Shown here piece by piece: positions 1 to 13,515 of a stretch of 64,000 nt of DNA. Location of the stretch: contig JACZZP010000002.1 of assembly GCA_015183035.1 (NCBI GenBank), positions 868,001-932,000 on the forward strand. The letters are read 5' to 3'. Under the pieces are notes generated by a model. The model was not told the DNA's origin and ran no database searches. It saw nothing but the letters and a program-made list of their open reading frames with translations. The position numbers and the translations under genes were made by a program. How positions within the stretch are numbered: position 1 is the stretch's first letter; every line of letters starts with the position of its first letter. Source of the stretch: Meloidogyne chitwoodi (Eukaryota > Nematoda > Chromadorea > Rhabditida > Meloidogynidae).

Positions 1-3000
1 ATTTTCATCAGTGGTTGTACTACTGCTAGTTACAGAACATCTCTTTCTATGAATTTGTTGTTGTTGATTATTATCTACAGCTTAAAATAAATATTTATAT
101 TTAACTAATAGAAAATAAAAATTAAAATAAATAATTTAAGTATTTATTTACCAATTGGAGGTAATTCAGCAGAAGCTGATAAAGCCCCATGTGATTGAAG
201 CAAATGTGAACGACCTGCAGTTTGATGAAAAGAAGTAAAAAATGGTTGTCGACTTTTTATTTTAGAATTTTGAACTAAAGCCAACATTTTTTGTACAGCC
301 TGAGGAGATTCAACACCTTAAAATTATTAAAATAATTCTTCAAAAAAGAATAATTTTTCATAAAATTGCTTAGTTTCCAATTAATTTATAAAATAAAAGA
401 ATTACCAAATTTAGGTAATCCACTAATTATTCCTCCAGTCATTGAATGTTTTTGTCTTTCTTGCTGTTGAAATATAGTACTTGATTGATTTGATTGAGAG
501 GAAATACTGCTTGGTGAAGGAGAGGGAAGTCGTCTTCGAGCAGTACTAGCAGATGAACTACTTGGTTGAGTTTGGTGTTGAGAATGTGGAGAACAAGAAG
601 AATTATGTAATTGTTGAACAGAACTGCTCTGACCAGAAGAAAGGGCTGGGGGTTCACATTCCAAAGAAATTTTGTCCAAGCTAACCTATAATTTAAATAA
701 TATTTATATTTGATGTTAAAGTGATATAATATGTTTTCTGATAACGGAAATATATCCTTTAAAAAGGAATTACTAGTATTAATTATCAAAAAAATTACCT
801 CAGAGTCAATAAGCGGCATTGACTGTAAATAGGCCCGAACTCGTCTTAACATTAAAGTTCTCTCATAAAGTTTTTTACGTGAAAGCCCATTTCCACTGCT
901 GCTATTGCTTGTACCAAAACGAGTCCCAACAAATGTGGATTTAGTTGCTTTTCGAATAGTGGCACTGACAGGATCGAGAACATCTGAATGGAACATCTAA
1001 AAGAGAAGAAAAATAAATTAAAATAAAAAGAATATATATTCTTCTCACAGTTTCTGGAGTCCCTGCAACATAATTATTAAAAGTATTTCCAGTACATAAT
1101 TCAGAAGGATCATAATGGACACTACTGAAACGTTGAATATTTCTAATTATTTGAGCAATCATTCTAAGTTTTTCAAAATTAACAAGACGAGATCCACAAA
1201 ATGTTGGATTAGCTTCATGTGAAAAAGTAAGGTCTTTTCGAAGTATTGGATAAATTGGAATTAAAGGAGGCTCTTGTGCCAATTGAGCTAAATGTTGTCG
1301 ATAACGGGACATATTTCGAGAAGGGTCCATGAGTTGTTGAAGATCAGCCAACATTTTAAGATATTTTCTAAATTATTAAATAAGATTCATAAAAGGATAT
1401 AATATATAATTTTTCTTAGTAATTGACCTACATTAAATATAACAAGATAAAAACAACTTTTTTATCAAATTTTAAACAATTTAAACATACCCTGGCACTC
1501 TTTCCCATGTATGAGAAAGTCGACGAACCGCTGGCTTCTCTAAGCCGCTAACAATAGCAAACATTGAATTGAGATTACGAAGTACTAAAAAAATAATTAT
1601 TAAAAATAAATTATTTTTAAAATCTTTAAAAACTTACAATGACAATGCCTAGCAATTTTTATAAATTTTTTGACAAGTTTAGAACGTCTATAAACATTAC
1701 GTTCACAACAAACTTCAGTGGCCACCCACCACATTTCACGATTGAAAAGAGACTAATAATTTAATAAAAATATTTTATATACATATTAAATTTAAAAATT
1801 TACTTCAAATTCTGCCAATTTAGCCCAACCCTTTATTTGTTTTTTTGAACAAGTATTATCATCACCATTTAATTTACTTAATTGAAACAAATGATTTACA
1901 TATTCAGTTGGCTCTATCGATGAAAAAACACCAAAATCCTGAAAAATAAATTAAAAAAAAACTAATAAATTTAAAAAATATATTTTATACCTGCAAAGTT
2001 AATTGTGTGGCAATACATTGAGCATTTAATGTGTAAAGTGTTAATCTTGCTTGTTTCAAAACTTCAGGTATAAGTTCATCAGGTAATAATGTATTTTCTT
2101 CCTATTATGAAAATATTAAATAAAATTTAAAAAATTAATACTTTTTGTAAATCTCGAAGATATAAACGTGCATTTAATGCAACAGTTTCAGCTAAATTTG
2201 TTGCAGTAGGTGGTAACCTTCTTTGTTTTATAACACCATCTCTGCTCACAGAACATTCATAAATAGCCCATAAGCAAGAATTATCATCTATTGAATCAGC
2301 AGAAACACCAAATTCCTAGAAAATTATTTATAAATTTAAATTAAGAGCAAAAATAAATTTAGTGTTTTTGGTAATTGCTCTAGATTTAAAACAAAAATTT
2401 AAATACCTGTAATGCCAATTGCAAAATTTGTTTAGCATTCAATTCTGCACAGACAGGAATATATCTAAAGCTTTGATCACTTCTATAAATCTTCAAAGCT
2501 TGATCTATTCTTGGCAAACATGAACATCCACTGCCATTGGAAGATGCGGCACAAAGAGAACTATGGCGATTCGAAGCAGTTGATGAAGTTGAATTGCATG
2601 AGATATTTGACTATAAATTTTATATTCTTTTTTTTTTAATTTAAAATTCTTCGAAAATATTAATAATTCGACAAAAAATAAAAAAGTTAACCGAAGTGCA
2701 AGGGCCACAAGAATGGACAGAAATGTCAGGATTTGAACGACTTGCACGTAAAGCATTTCCATTACTTTTAGCTTCTCCATCCGTAGAATCAATCATTTGT
2801 TGTCCAGCATGTTGTTGTGGGCATTTATGTTTATGACAAACATTATTATCATCAACAGAGCCTCGAATTATTTGAATTAATTTGTTTAATACTTTTTTGT
2901 GTGAGGTGGTATTGCCTCCACCTGTAGGTGTTGCAGACCCAACTTTACATTTTTGATAGCCGGGATTTAACTGAAATTAATAAAAATAACTCATTGTCAG

Positions 3001-6000
3001 TCACAAATGAATCTATAACAGTTATCTCTATAAACTTACCTCAGTCTGATTAATAACAGCACTAAGTGTTGAACGACGTTCTCTATGTGAATGTTGCTGT
3101 TGTTTATGATGAGGATGTCCTGGACCATTAATTGTTGGAACTGAACATTTCTTCTGATAACGGGAAGGAATAGCTGATGTTGAAATCGGTTGTGAAGTAA
3201 TGTTGTTTTTAGGAGGACAAATTGGTATAGAATGTGTATTTGTGTCTGTTTGGTTATCTTCTTGATAATGAAGTAATGCTTCCTAAAAATATAAAATTTA
3301 AAAAATTAAAAGTAAAAAATACATGAAAACCAATCCAATTTGTTTTAATTGTTATACTCAAATGTGTACTTTCACGAATAATTTCTTCAGCATTAGAAAG
3401 TGAAAATTTACGCATATTTTTTCCATTAACATCCAATAACTAAAAAATGCTTATTAATAAATAAATTAAAATTTTATTACTTCATCCCCTCTACGAATCC
3501 CAATTTTTTCTGCTGCAGAGCCAGAATCTACAGACATAACAAAAATACCACCAAATGTAGATCCACCAATTAATTTAAAATTTAGTGGCTCAGAACGATC
3601 TGAACGTGTCAATGTTACCTATAAATGAATAAAAGAATGGTAAAGACATTAATTAAAGTTCTAACCTGTCTGGATTGTGATTTAACAGAACATGTAATAC
3701 TCATTAAACATTGATGATTGAGCATTTTAGCATCGGACAATAACTATAATATTTTTTTAAAGTTAGTCCTATGTTAAATCAAAAGAGTCATATTTATTAA
3801 AAACTAACTTGATCAAATTCATTCAAAAGAGCAGTCATCTTCCCATTTGAATCATTTCCTTCAAAGTCTTCAAAATGATTATTTAACCAGATAAGCATTA
3901 TTCGAGCCTTTAAAAAAGTAAAATTTAAATAATTTAGTCATATAGAATAAATTAAAAATATTCTTACAACTCTTTCTCGATGTTTAGGTTCTAACTGGAA
4001 CCAATCAATAAGTTGACGTACAACCAAAGACGAATCTGTGAAGAATACCCTATGCATTAACAAAAAATCTTCAACAAAATGTGAATCCATTTGAGCAGAA
4101 TTTGTTGAAATATTTGTTAAACAATTTCCATCAACATTATCAATTCCTTGTGATGAAGCAGTTAATAATAAATCATCATCTTCATTAACTAATAATTGAC
4201 GGAGAAGTCTTTCTGGACTTGCTTTGGTGACTACTAATTCTACTTGATTATCCACCATTCTAAATTTATGAACAAATAAATGTTTTAGTAAAAAACACAA
4301 TTAGGACTGCCATAACATTAAAAGACGATTGTAATTAATATTGATAAAAATTAAATCCTAAAAAAATTCACCTCCTTTCAACTTCCCTGACCACCTCACC
4401 ACTTTTTTCGTCATTCTCTCGCTCTATTTGTCTGCTCAGTGAAGACATAATTGAATAAAAATCACCATGTTCAACCTAAATTTTTTAATTTAAAAAAAAT
4501 ATAAATTAAATTAATTTTACATCTAAAAATAGCCTATATATTAATAAATTTATTATTTATACTTACAAGAATAAATTCGCAATCATCAGCAAGAGTACGA
4601 ATTTCACCGTCATTGTATTGAGTTTGCGCGATTGGCTGTACTCCAAAGCAATCACCAAGCCGGTATTCCACATGCTGGCCATTTGAATAAACGTGCTCTA
4701 CACTTCCATTTACAACAACAGACCTGTAATTTTTTTATATTTTTTTCCATTGGAAAATAAGAAGAAGAGATTTGGACATGTACTAACAAAAAAGGCTAAT
4801 ATTAAAAAAATAATAAATTATATAAATAATAATTGTATAAAATTTTTGAAAGATTTTTAATAAATAAAAATATTCAAAAATTTAATTAATAAAAATTACC
4901 AAGCATCAATTCTTTCTCCATGTTGCATAATTGAAGTTCCTTTTGTAGGTACAACAGCAAAAACCATTTTAAGACATAATTGTCGTTTAATACTAATTGG
5001 TAAAGGAGCAAGTGATGGTAGAGAAGAAATGAACTCAATTAATATTGTAAGGTCTTCACCAGTACGATTAGAAGGTTCTTTTTCAAGACATTCACGTACA
5101 CTATCTCGTAATTCCTAAAAGAAAAATTAAATATTTTTAAATAAATAAATTAAAAAATAAACGTAGTTGTTTAATTCATGATAGTGTCGTTTGTAAAATT
5201 ATAATTTCTATCGAGGTATCTCCCAATTTTGTTAATTTTCAAACAAACATGAAATGAATCGTGAGATGGGCAACTGCCTTCTTCTTCGTCATCACCATCT
5301 TCACAGTCGTCAATTTCACCATCCACAGATGTTTCAGGTAATCCAGCAAAACAATCATCAGAATCGTCTACGGTTTGAGCAGAAACACTGGAGGCTAAAA
5401 TAAAATTATTTAAAAATATTTTTTTAATTTTCTTAAAATTACCAATACTTTGTCGAATTTTATTTATAGCAGCAGTCTCTCCCGTTGTTTGTTTTGTTCT
5501 ACTTTGTTGAGGTGATTGTTGTCTAATACGAACATTAGCAGCTAAAGTTTCAAGAGCAGATATATCCTCATCATTCGAAACTTGCTATATGATAAATTAT
5601 TTAAATAAATAAAAAAATTATTACAGTATTTCTTCTTCCATTATTCATATTTAAACGAATTTTACTTAATCTTTGAAAATTAGTTGAAGTAATTGGAGAT
5701 TTTGGGACTTTTTGTTTTTCAGTCACTTCTTTAAAAAGATTTTCTTTCTTTTCTTTTAAAGATTCTTCCAAAGGCTTATTAGTCAAATTTTCTTCAATTA
5801 ATTTAGAGGATTTGTTCATTCTAATAATTGTACCATTATTATTGGAATCACCAAAACAATTTTCTTTAAATATTTCTTCTCTGTCTTTTAATGTTGTCAG
5901 TGTTGTTGCTGTTAATCCTGTAGAGGAAGACCATTTTTCAGAATTTTCTTTTTTATTAAAAGTTTGTGAAGAAGATGAAGATGCATTGTTTGATTCAAAT

Positions 6001-9000
6001 ATTGCCTTCTTCTGTTGTATTAGAGAATTATTAGAATTTGGTGAATTAGTAGTAGTAGTTGGAGAATCTCGTAATGAAAGAATAGATACTCTTTTAAAAA
6101 GAAGAAAAAAATTAAATATAATTTTACTTTATTTTTTTTTACCTTTTTTGCTTTGAAGGTGAGAAATGTTTATTTTTTTCTTCTTCTAATTCTCCATTTA
6201 TTTCATCTAATTTTGTTCTAGGTAATGTTTTAGGTTGTTGTTGTTGTTTTATTTTTATATTATGATGAGAAACATCAATTTCATTAGAATTTAAATTAAT
6301 TTCTTTATTACTAAATAAATCTTTATGTTTTTGTTGATTTTTTGAAGAATTATTTCCTGAAGACATTGAATTAGATTTAGAGTGTTGTTGTTGCAAAATA
6401 ATTTGAGGATGAAAAAATACTCCCCCAGAGTTTTGTTGTTGATGTGAATTGCTGCTAATATTTTGATGATGAGGAAAATAAAAAACCTATAAAAAATAAA
6501 ATTATTTAATAAAGACTTAAATTTTGATATTTTATTTTAAGTAGACAAATTATTAAAATATTTAACCTAAAAATTTATTGAAAATAAAAGAAAATAAAAG
6601 TTAAAAAAATTAATATATGTATTTCCGTTTCTTAAACAAAAAAATAAAGTTTGAGGCTTCTTTTTGAAAGAAAAACAAACAAATAAAGTTCTTCATTTTT
6701 TACATTAGGAGGTTATAAGTATTTTTATAATTTTTAATAATAAAAATGCTCCAATTTAAAGATATTCTATCAAATTAAATGTGAGAAAAAAACTATTAAT
6801 TATAATTATTTTGGAATTAAGTAGTAAAATTACTTTATGGGCTATGAGGAAAAAGTAATTATAAAATGGAAATAAAAAAGTATTTTAAAATTTCACAAAT
6901 TTCAATAACTTTTGTTAAAATGAGACTAAATACATAAATTAATAAATCTCAAAAATTCTGTGTTTATTTAATTTAAAAAATAATTACATCTTTAATTGGA
7001 GAGGAAAATGTCGGCGCTGGTGAAGGCACTCTATGGCACAGTGCAATGGGAGAATTGGTTACTGGAATTTGTTGAATAGATAGTTGTTGATGGTATAAAT
7101 TATTATTATTAGTATTATGTTGATGGCAAAATTGTTGATTGCTTGAAGTAGGAATAGATGGAGGAGGTATGCGATGATGAGGATATTTAGAAGAATATTG
7201 CTGTTGTTGATGGCGATTAGGAAGAGGGACTGCTGCTGCTGACCGTTGAGATGATGGGGATGCCATTGTCATTATCTGAACACCCTGAAGAAAAAAATAA
7301 AGAAAAATGCGATTTAATTGGGTGAGTCTAATAAATGTGTTGGTTAGTTTAGAACTGGTTTATAGAAAATAAAAGAATTATTATTTTAAAATATTAAAAA
7401 AAATAAAGGTTAATCTGGGTCCACCCCTGAATATCGAAACCCTGAATATCTATTAGCCAATTGGTCCAATTGCCAATTCGGTCAACACTCTTACAACTAG
7501 TTGGTCCTGAGCAAACTTGGACCTATTGGGAGTGTTTTATTACTTGACCGAATTGGCAGTTTGACCAATTGACTAATAGATATTTAGGGTTTCGATATTT
7601 AGGGTTGATCCCGTTATTCCTTTAAACATTGCTAAAAATATTTATTTATTTTTTTGCAAATTTACCGGATGATTGTTTCCTTTCCACCCACAATTATCAC
7701 CACTTTGTCTTCTAACTAAAAGAGAGTGTGAGGAAGTTCCCATCGCTAAAGGTGAGGAAGAAAGTGAAGATGAAGAAGGACCAATATATTCTGGTGGAAA
7801 AGCAGTAGTCGATACTACGCTTGGCTGATTGCCAGTTTGATTTATAATATTTTCTGAATTGTTGTGCAAATGAACAGTAATACGTTGAACATCCGGGTAG
7901 TCAATCTGTATTTAAAATTATACATTTTTTGATAAAAATAAAATATTTTTTAATTTATTAGTAGAAAGAATTTAACATCAAAAAATTGATGTTATAAAAA
8001 CAATTTATTTGCGAGAAAATTAAGCTAATTTAATAAGTACTTTTTTTCTTTTTTTCACTTTTATTGAAAGAAAGTTCCTCTATATTTTTAAATTAGGATA
8101 CTTATATAAATCTTGTTTCTATTAAAATAAAATTCTCAATATACATAAAAGGGATAATCTATTAGAAGAGATAAATCCGTAAGAAAATTATGTGACAATA
8201 AACAAATAAATAAATAAATTATATAGTTGTATTCATAAAAATATATTTAATTATCATAATTAAAGAAAATTCGAAAAAATAAAAGTTTAATATTTTACGT
8301 TTTACTTTTATATAAAAGAAAAATAAATTAAAAAAGAAAAAGCTAAATAGTTTGTAGCAAATTAATGGAAAGATGCAAAAAAAAATAGTCAAAAAAAGAC
8401 CAAAGTATTAATTAAATAAATCTAAAATAATAAATTATTTAGAAAATATTTTTTTTTGATAATAAAATAAGAAAAACTTACAACAATCATATCCGATGGT
8501 GAAATAACAATACAATCACTCATTCGTCGTAAATTCATATTACTACGTTTTCCAAAGCTAAAAATAATAGAATTATTTAAATAAAAATATTTATTAATCA
8601 AAATAATGATAAAAAAATTTTGAAAAAATAAGAAAATTTAAAATAAAAATATTAGAATTTTTAATGTAAAAATTAAAAAATATGTCCAATAATTTTTACA
8701 ATTAAATAAATGGGGAAGGATTTCTCTGGATGATTCAGAATAAAATGTCCATTAACCAATTAATTCTCTACTAGTGTATATATTGGAATAAACCAAAAAC
8801 CACCAAAGATCAAACAGCGCCAAAGGCTATCGTTTTTAATGATTTTTTTATTTTTCTATTTATTTATTTATTTCACAAAAGTCAACAATTTTTGGGAAAG
8901 GAAAAGCTGCTAGCTACACTTCCTTGACCAGCTTTTTTGACTAAACACAGCAGCTGTTTAGTAAAGAGATTTTTTATTTTATTTTTTTTTGGCAGAGAAA

Positions 9001-12000
9001 GAATTAAAAGGATAGGGTGAGATTGAAATTTTTTTGAGGTTTTATAGAAAAAAAGAAATAAATAAATCGGGGGATTGCGCTCATCTTCATTTAGTATATT
9101 TAGATATACTTAATTATTTTTTATTCATTTATTTTCTTCTAGTAATAAAATAATTGTGTTTTTAAATAAATAAACGAAAAAATTTAATGGTCAAATAGGG
9201 GAAAGGAGCACACAAATATATAAGCCCATATATTCGCGAGTGAATTATTGAAAATTTAGATGGATAAGATATGAAAAGTAACCTAATAAAGGTAATAATT
9301 TTACAAATTAAACAAAATAATAATTTCTATTATCTGATTGTAAAATTTTAATAGAAATAAAACTAAATTATTAGCCATAATATGCGCAGGCTGACCATCA
9401 TCATTAAACGTTTTAATCGTCCAATAAAAAAAATATTTTGACAGCAGATGTAAATAAATAGTCTTTTCGCCCACACATTTACTCTTCAAATACAATACAA
9501 TTATTTATAGGTGAAAATCTTTTTATTTTCCATTCCCGATAGAGTGGCCGACGAGAAAATGTGAAAGAATAAAGAAAATTAAAAAAACACAGTCAAGGAC
9601 AAAACGGAAAGAATGAAGGCGTGGAAGTGGATGAAGTGTCGGAAAATAAAAAAAGGTGCAAATGCAAGAGTATAATTGAGTAATAAAGATTGATTAATGA
9701 AGAAAATTAGAAAAATATATTTAATAAATAATTTTAATAAATAAAATTATTTTTCAAAAAATTTTAAACTATGAGAAAATATTGATGAAATAAAATAAGA
9801 ATGAATACAAAAATAGAATTAAAATAATTAATGTAAAAAAAGATTTTTAAAAATATAAAATATATTTTTAAGTAATTTAGCTCAACATTAGTATTTTTAA
9901 AATTGAAAGAATCTTAATAAAGGAATTTGATTATCAAAATCCTTCTATATAAGTAAAAAGTATTAAACCTTCATTTAATTACCTAATCAAAAAATTAAAA
10001 AATAATCCAATTAAAAAAAAAAATATTTTTTTTAAAGAAATAAGGGGAAACTAAAATATAATTAAATAAAAGAAGGAGAAGACGTGGATGTTTAGGGTCA
10101 GTAGAAATAAATAAAGAAATATTGTTGTAGTGAATGTTGAAAAATGGGGGCATTTCTACGAGAATATATAAGCATTATATTGTGCTTACTTAATAGTAAG
10201 TACGTGCCCTATAATTTATTTAATTTTCTTTATAAAACTAAACCAATAATGAAGAAGACAATTAATTGATTTTGAGAAAAAAAGGAAATTTTATTAATTT
10301 TAAATATTAATTGATTTAAAAAATGAAAAGAAAGTAACAATTTTCAATCAAAAATGGATAAAAAAAAATAAATAATTTTAGTTAATTATTGGTTAGTTAA
10401 ATAAAGAAATTTCGGAGAAAATAAGTTAGGAAAAATAAATATAATGAAGAATTTCAACGTTCCGGTATAAGAAATAACTTAAATTAGATTTATGTAATGA
10501 AAGATATTAGAGAATGACAATATTATTCAAAAGAATATTTCTTTGATAAAAATTTCCTTTAAACGATAAATTGATTAATAAATTTTATCATTTTTACTTT
10601 TAATTTAGTAAAATCGATCACCTAATTTCATCAAATTTGATCTATTTTTGTGTTTAATAATAAATGCAAATTTAATTTTGAAGATATTTCTTCTACTAAA
10701 TTCCCTAAAATTAACAAAGATTTGCGCTTTCGATAAGAAAAATTTAGGCATATGAATATTTAAATATATAAAAGATAGAAAATAAAAAAGGCAAAATTTT
10801 AATTAATTTGTTAATTTAAATTAAATATTAGTGGTTAGAGTTAATTATTTAATGATAGCGACATGATTTAAAAAAGAGAAAATGATAAGTAATGGATAGG
10901 TAAAAAAATTGGAAGGCCGAAACTTCCGAACCAACGCTTCCGGACTCAAATTTCTGGTCCAAAACTTAAATATATAATTAATACCATGCTACAAAATTGT
11001 TAAATAAATTATTTTATCCGTTGGCCCTTTGAAAAGGTAGACGAACTCAATATTTTGTTAACTTTTGTGGGGTCCGGAAGTTTCGTTCTACCAAAACAAT
11101 TAGAATTTTTAGTAATGTTTAAAAATTATATAAAAAAAATTACAAAAATTGATTGAAAATATGATATTTATTTAGTTAGCAAAATAATAGTTGATAAAAA
11201 ATAGAAAAGAGACCTTATTGGACATTTGAAGGGCTTCGCATTGTTGGATGTTTTTAAAATTAAGAACAAAATTAAAAATAAATATTGCTCATTAATTTAG
11301 GCTGTTTTAGATAAAGATAAATTTTGAGAAAACGTACAAAAGCATAAAAAATCTTTTCGAAAGATAAATTTTTAAAGGATTTGTTCGAAATTTAAGAAAA
11401 TATTTTGTAAACAAAAAAATAATAATTTAAAAAATTATAACTAACCATCCAATTGGCAAATAAACTTGTTTATTCATAAAAACTGAACCAGAAAGTAAAA
11501 TATACCAACAAGTTGCCAATTGTCCTTTTCTATAAAATTATTTAAATATTAAATAAAACATTAAGAAAAAAACCTGAATAAAACATAATTTGCAGGATGT
11601 CTTTCAAGTCTTGCTGTTTTACACACAGATTTTAACGGAGCATCGTGTAATCTTTCAAAAACATCTAATCTTCTGAGATGATTAAAAACTGTGTTAATGT
11701 CCTAAATATTTTTATTAAAAAGTTTAAGAAAAAGATTCAGATGAATCCTAACATAAAATCTTAATATTAGCATATTTAGAAATATGTTACATTAAAAAAT
11801 TATTAACCCAGAAAAATGCTTTTATCGACTATTTGCAATTAGAATCAACCTTAAATTCTAAAATTATTTTTAATTCCGAAGTAAGATCTATTTTCCTTGG
11901 TACTTTCTGTTCCAAGGTGCAGAGAATTCGAAATAAGCTAAAAAAATCAATAACTTGATCCTAACTTAAAAGATTGATTTAAATGAATTCTTATGAAAAG

Positions 12001-12107
12001 GCTCACTACTTAATCCAATCAAGCATAAATATAAATTAAAAAATAACCTCTTCACTTCTTTCATTTGGCCTTTTTATTAAAGCATTGTAAAAGGCTGATG
12101 AGTTCAT
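1..12107 (-). CDS. pxf-1: PDZ-GEF Rap guanine nucleotide exchange factor (PXF-1/RAPGEF2-6), 3' end outside window
   Basis: Predicted exchange factor that loads GTP on Rap-type small GTPases at membranes and junctions. Spliced exons follow the RAPGEF2 order. The start MNSSAFYNALIKRPNE is at 12107. A first cyclic-nucleotide-binding-like fold follows (about 11700-11440, with ATCWYILLSGSVF, then FGKRSNMNLRR at about 8560-8480). Next are Gln/Ser/Asn-rich linkers (7905-5260) and a second such fold (about 5115-4570, LKMVFAVVPTKGTSIMQHGE). Then come RasGEF-N (about 4260-3680, FVEDFLLMHRVFF), PDZ (about 3620-3290), Ras-association (about 2500-2030, IKQRRLPPTATNLAE) and RasGEF (about 1990-1030, LMDPSRNMSRYR, LVNFEKLRMIAQIIRNI). 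The Ser/Pro-rich tail runs to base 1 and is cut by the window edge. Introns are short except the roughly 2.9-kb one at about 8560-11430, which carries a MITE. Exon limits are approximate. The domain order makes the family call very secure; orthology to worm pxf-1 is inferred. Confidence 0.93.
7417..7613. repeat. Foldback (inverted-repeat) element in a pxf-1 intron
   Basis: Two arms of about 70 bases, at about 7417-7486 and 7545-7613, are imperfect reverse complements sharing ATATCGAAACCCT, AATATCTATTAG and GCCAATTCGGTCAA. A loop of about 58 bases separates them. The element lies inside the intron between the exons at about 7000-7285 and 7655-7905. It is a nonautonomous, MITE-like insertion; no clear target-site duplication could be fixed. 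Confidence 0.75.
10911..11092. mobile_element. MITE copy A in the large pxf-1 intron
   Basis: A 182-bp element with terminal inverted repeats: the left end GGAAGGCCGAAACTTCCG pairs with the right end CGGAAGTTTCGTTCTACC. The interior shares long blocks, including CATGCTACAAAATTGTTAAA, with the reverse complement of 15649-15826, so both belong to one dispersed family. It has no coding capacity. Confidence 0.8.
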
Positions 12108-13515
12108 TTTTATACAATTTTAATTTTGAAGATATTAATTTAGTAGATAAAATTAAGCAGCAGTAGATTCACTTTCATACTGCAAATGATCTAAATTTAA
12201 AATAAAAATATTTTTAGATTGAAACGCATGAAAAAAATAAAGAACTCTATTTTTGTTAATCAGACGAAGAATGACGTTATACGTTTGAAATCATATATAT
12301 ACTAATAGGAAAATATTAGAGACAGATAGATGTTTTAAAATTAATTTAATACTATTTCTTGATGATTTCTGGAATTTTATTAAACCTAGCTTTTGATATT
12401 ATGAAAATTATACATTTAGTATATATTGACATTTTGAAACGAAATAATTAATTTTTGAGTACCTTTAACAGGAAAAGTCCAAAATTATTGTAATTTAATT
12501 GTCGTTTTGCTTTTAAAAATATACCTTGTATATATTGAAAGAATTATTTAAGTTAAAAGCTTTTAAAAAATAATCATTTGGTGGATTTACTCACATCGCT
12601 TTTACAAACACTTCTTTGCAAGTAAAAATTGATGGAAGATCAGGTTCTTTTGCACCCTTAGGCTTTCTCTACTTTTTCTTTCAGAAAAAATACTACATAT
12701 AGATATATATTTGTGTAGAAAAATGAGCTGACGTTATAGTAGTTGGCACATGCAGGAAAAGTAGCTTTTTTTACTTGCATTGATTTAATAGCAAAGACTC
12801 ACCAAAAGTTATAGCCATTTCCTCTTTTAGGTGAATGACATTGGATTCTCTAATCTCTTTTTGTTTGAAGGTGTTTAGTCAATGTCAGAATAAATTATTT
12901 ACATTTTAATGGTGAAATAGTAGAATAATATTCAAAGATAATGAAAAAACGATTAATCATTAAAAATTTGGTTTAAGATTAGTGCCTATTCACCCCGAGA
13001 CAGCCAAAGGTTTTAGTAAAAAATAAACTTTAAAGATAATAAGAAGATATAAAACTGAAACGAATCCAAAGCTTTCTTTCCAAGAAGTTTTTTAAACAAT
13101 TTGTGATTATCAATTTATTAGAATTGAGTCATAAAATTTATTAAATTCCTACATATCTACATAGAATTAAAATTTAAAGATTTAATAAAAATACATTAAG
13201 TACATCTATTTCACTATTGCCTTAAATAGAACGGAAGTATTGCCTGTCACTAAATTCTTTCAACTCTCTATTTTAAAATTTTTATTGTAGGCTGAAATAT
13301 TTGTTAAATATTTTTTTTTTTTCTCTTCTAATGCTTTGCCTTTCATTTTCTAACTTTTATTATTCTCCTCTCTGTTAAAAGACTTGCGCCAACCAACAAA
13401 CAATTCAATATTTTCGCTTTCAAAGTTTCGATTAAATAAATTTTCAATTTTTAAAGTCACAGCAGAAATTTGTTTTATTTATAATATTTAAAACATTCCA
13501 ATTTTAAATAATTAA
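12108..13515. other. Divergent intergenic region, pxf-1 / ORP gene
   Basis: About 1.4 kb between the pxf-1 start (leftward) and the ORP start (rightward), so it should hold both promoters. It is A+T-rich, and no reading frame, RNA gene or repeat was recognised. A 13-base inverted pair (GCAAGTAAAAA near 12618, TTTTTACTTGC near 12767) is the only structure noticed. Confidence 0.6.

Noticed and set aside
5812..6156. Plus-strand open frame of 114 codons opposite pxf-1 exons
   Set aside because: It is the complement of the Ser/Gln-rich coding exons of pxf-1; no splice or homology support.
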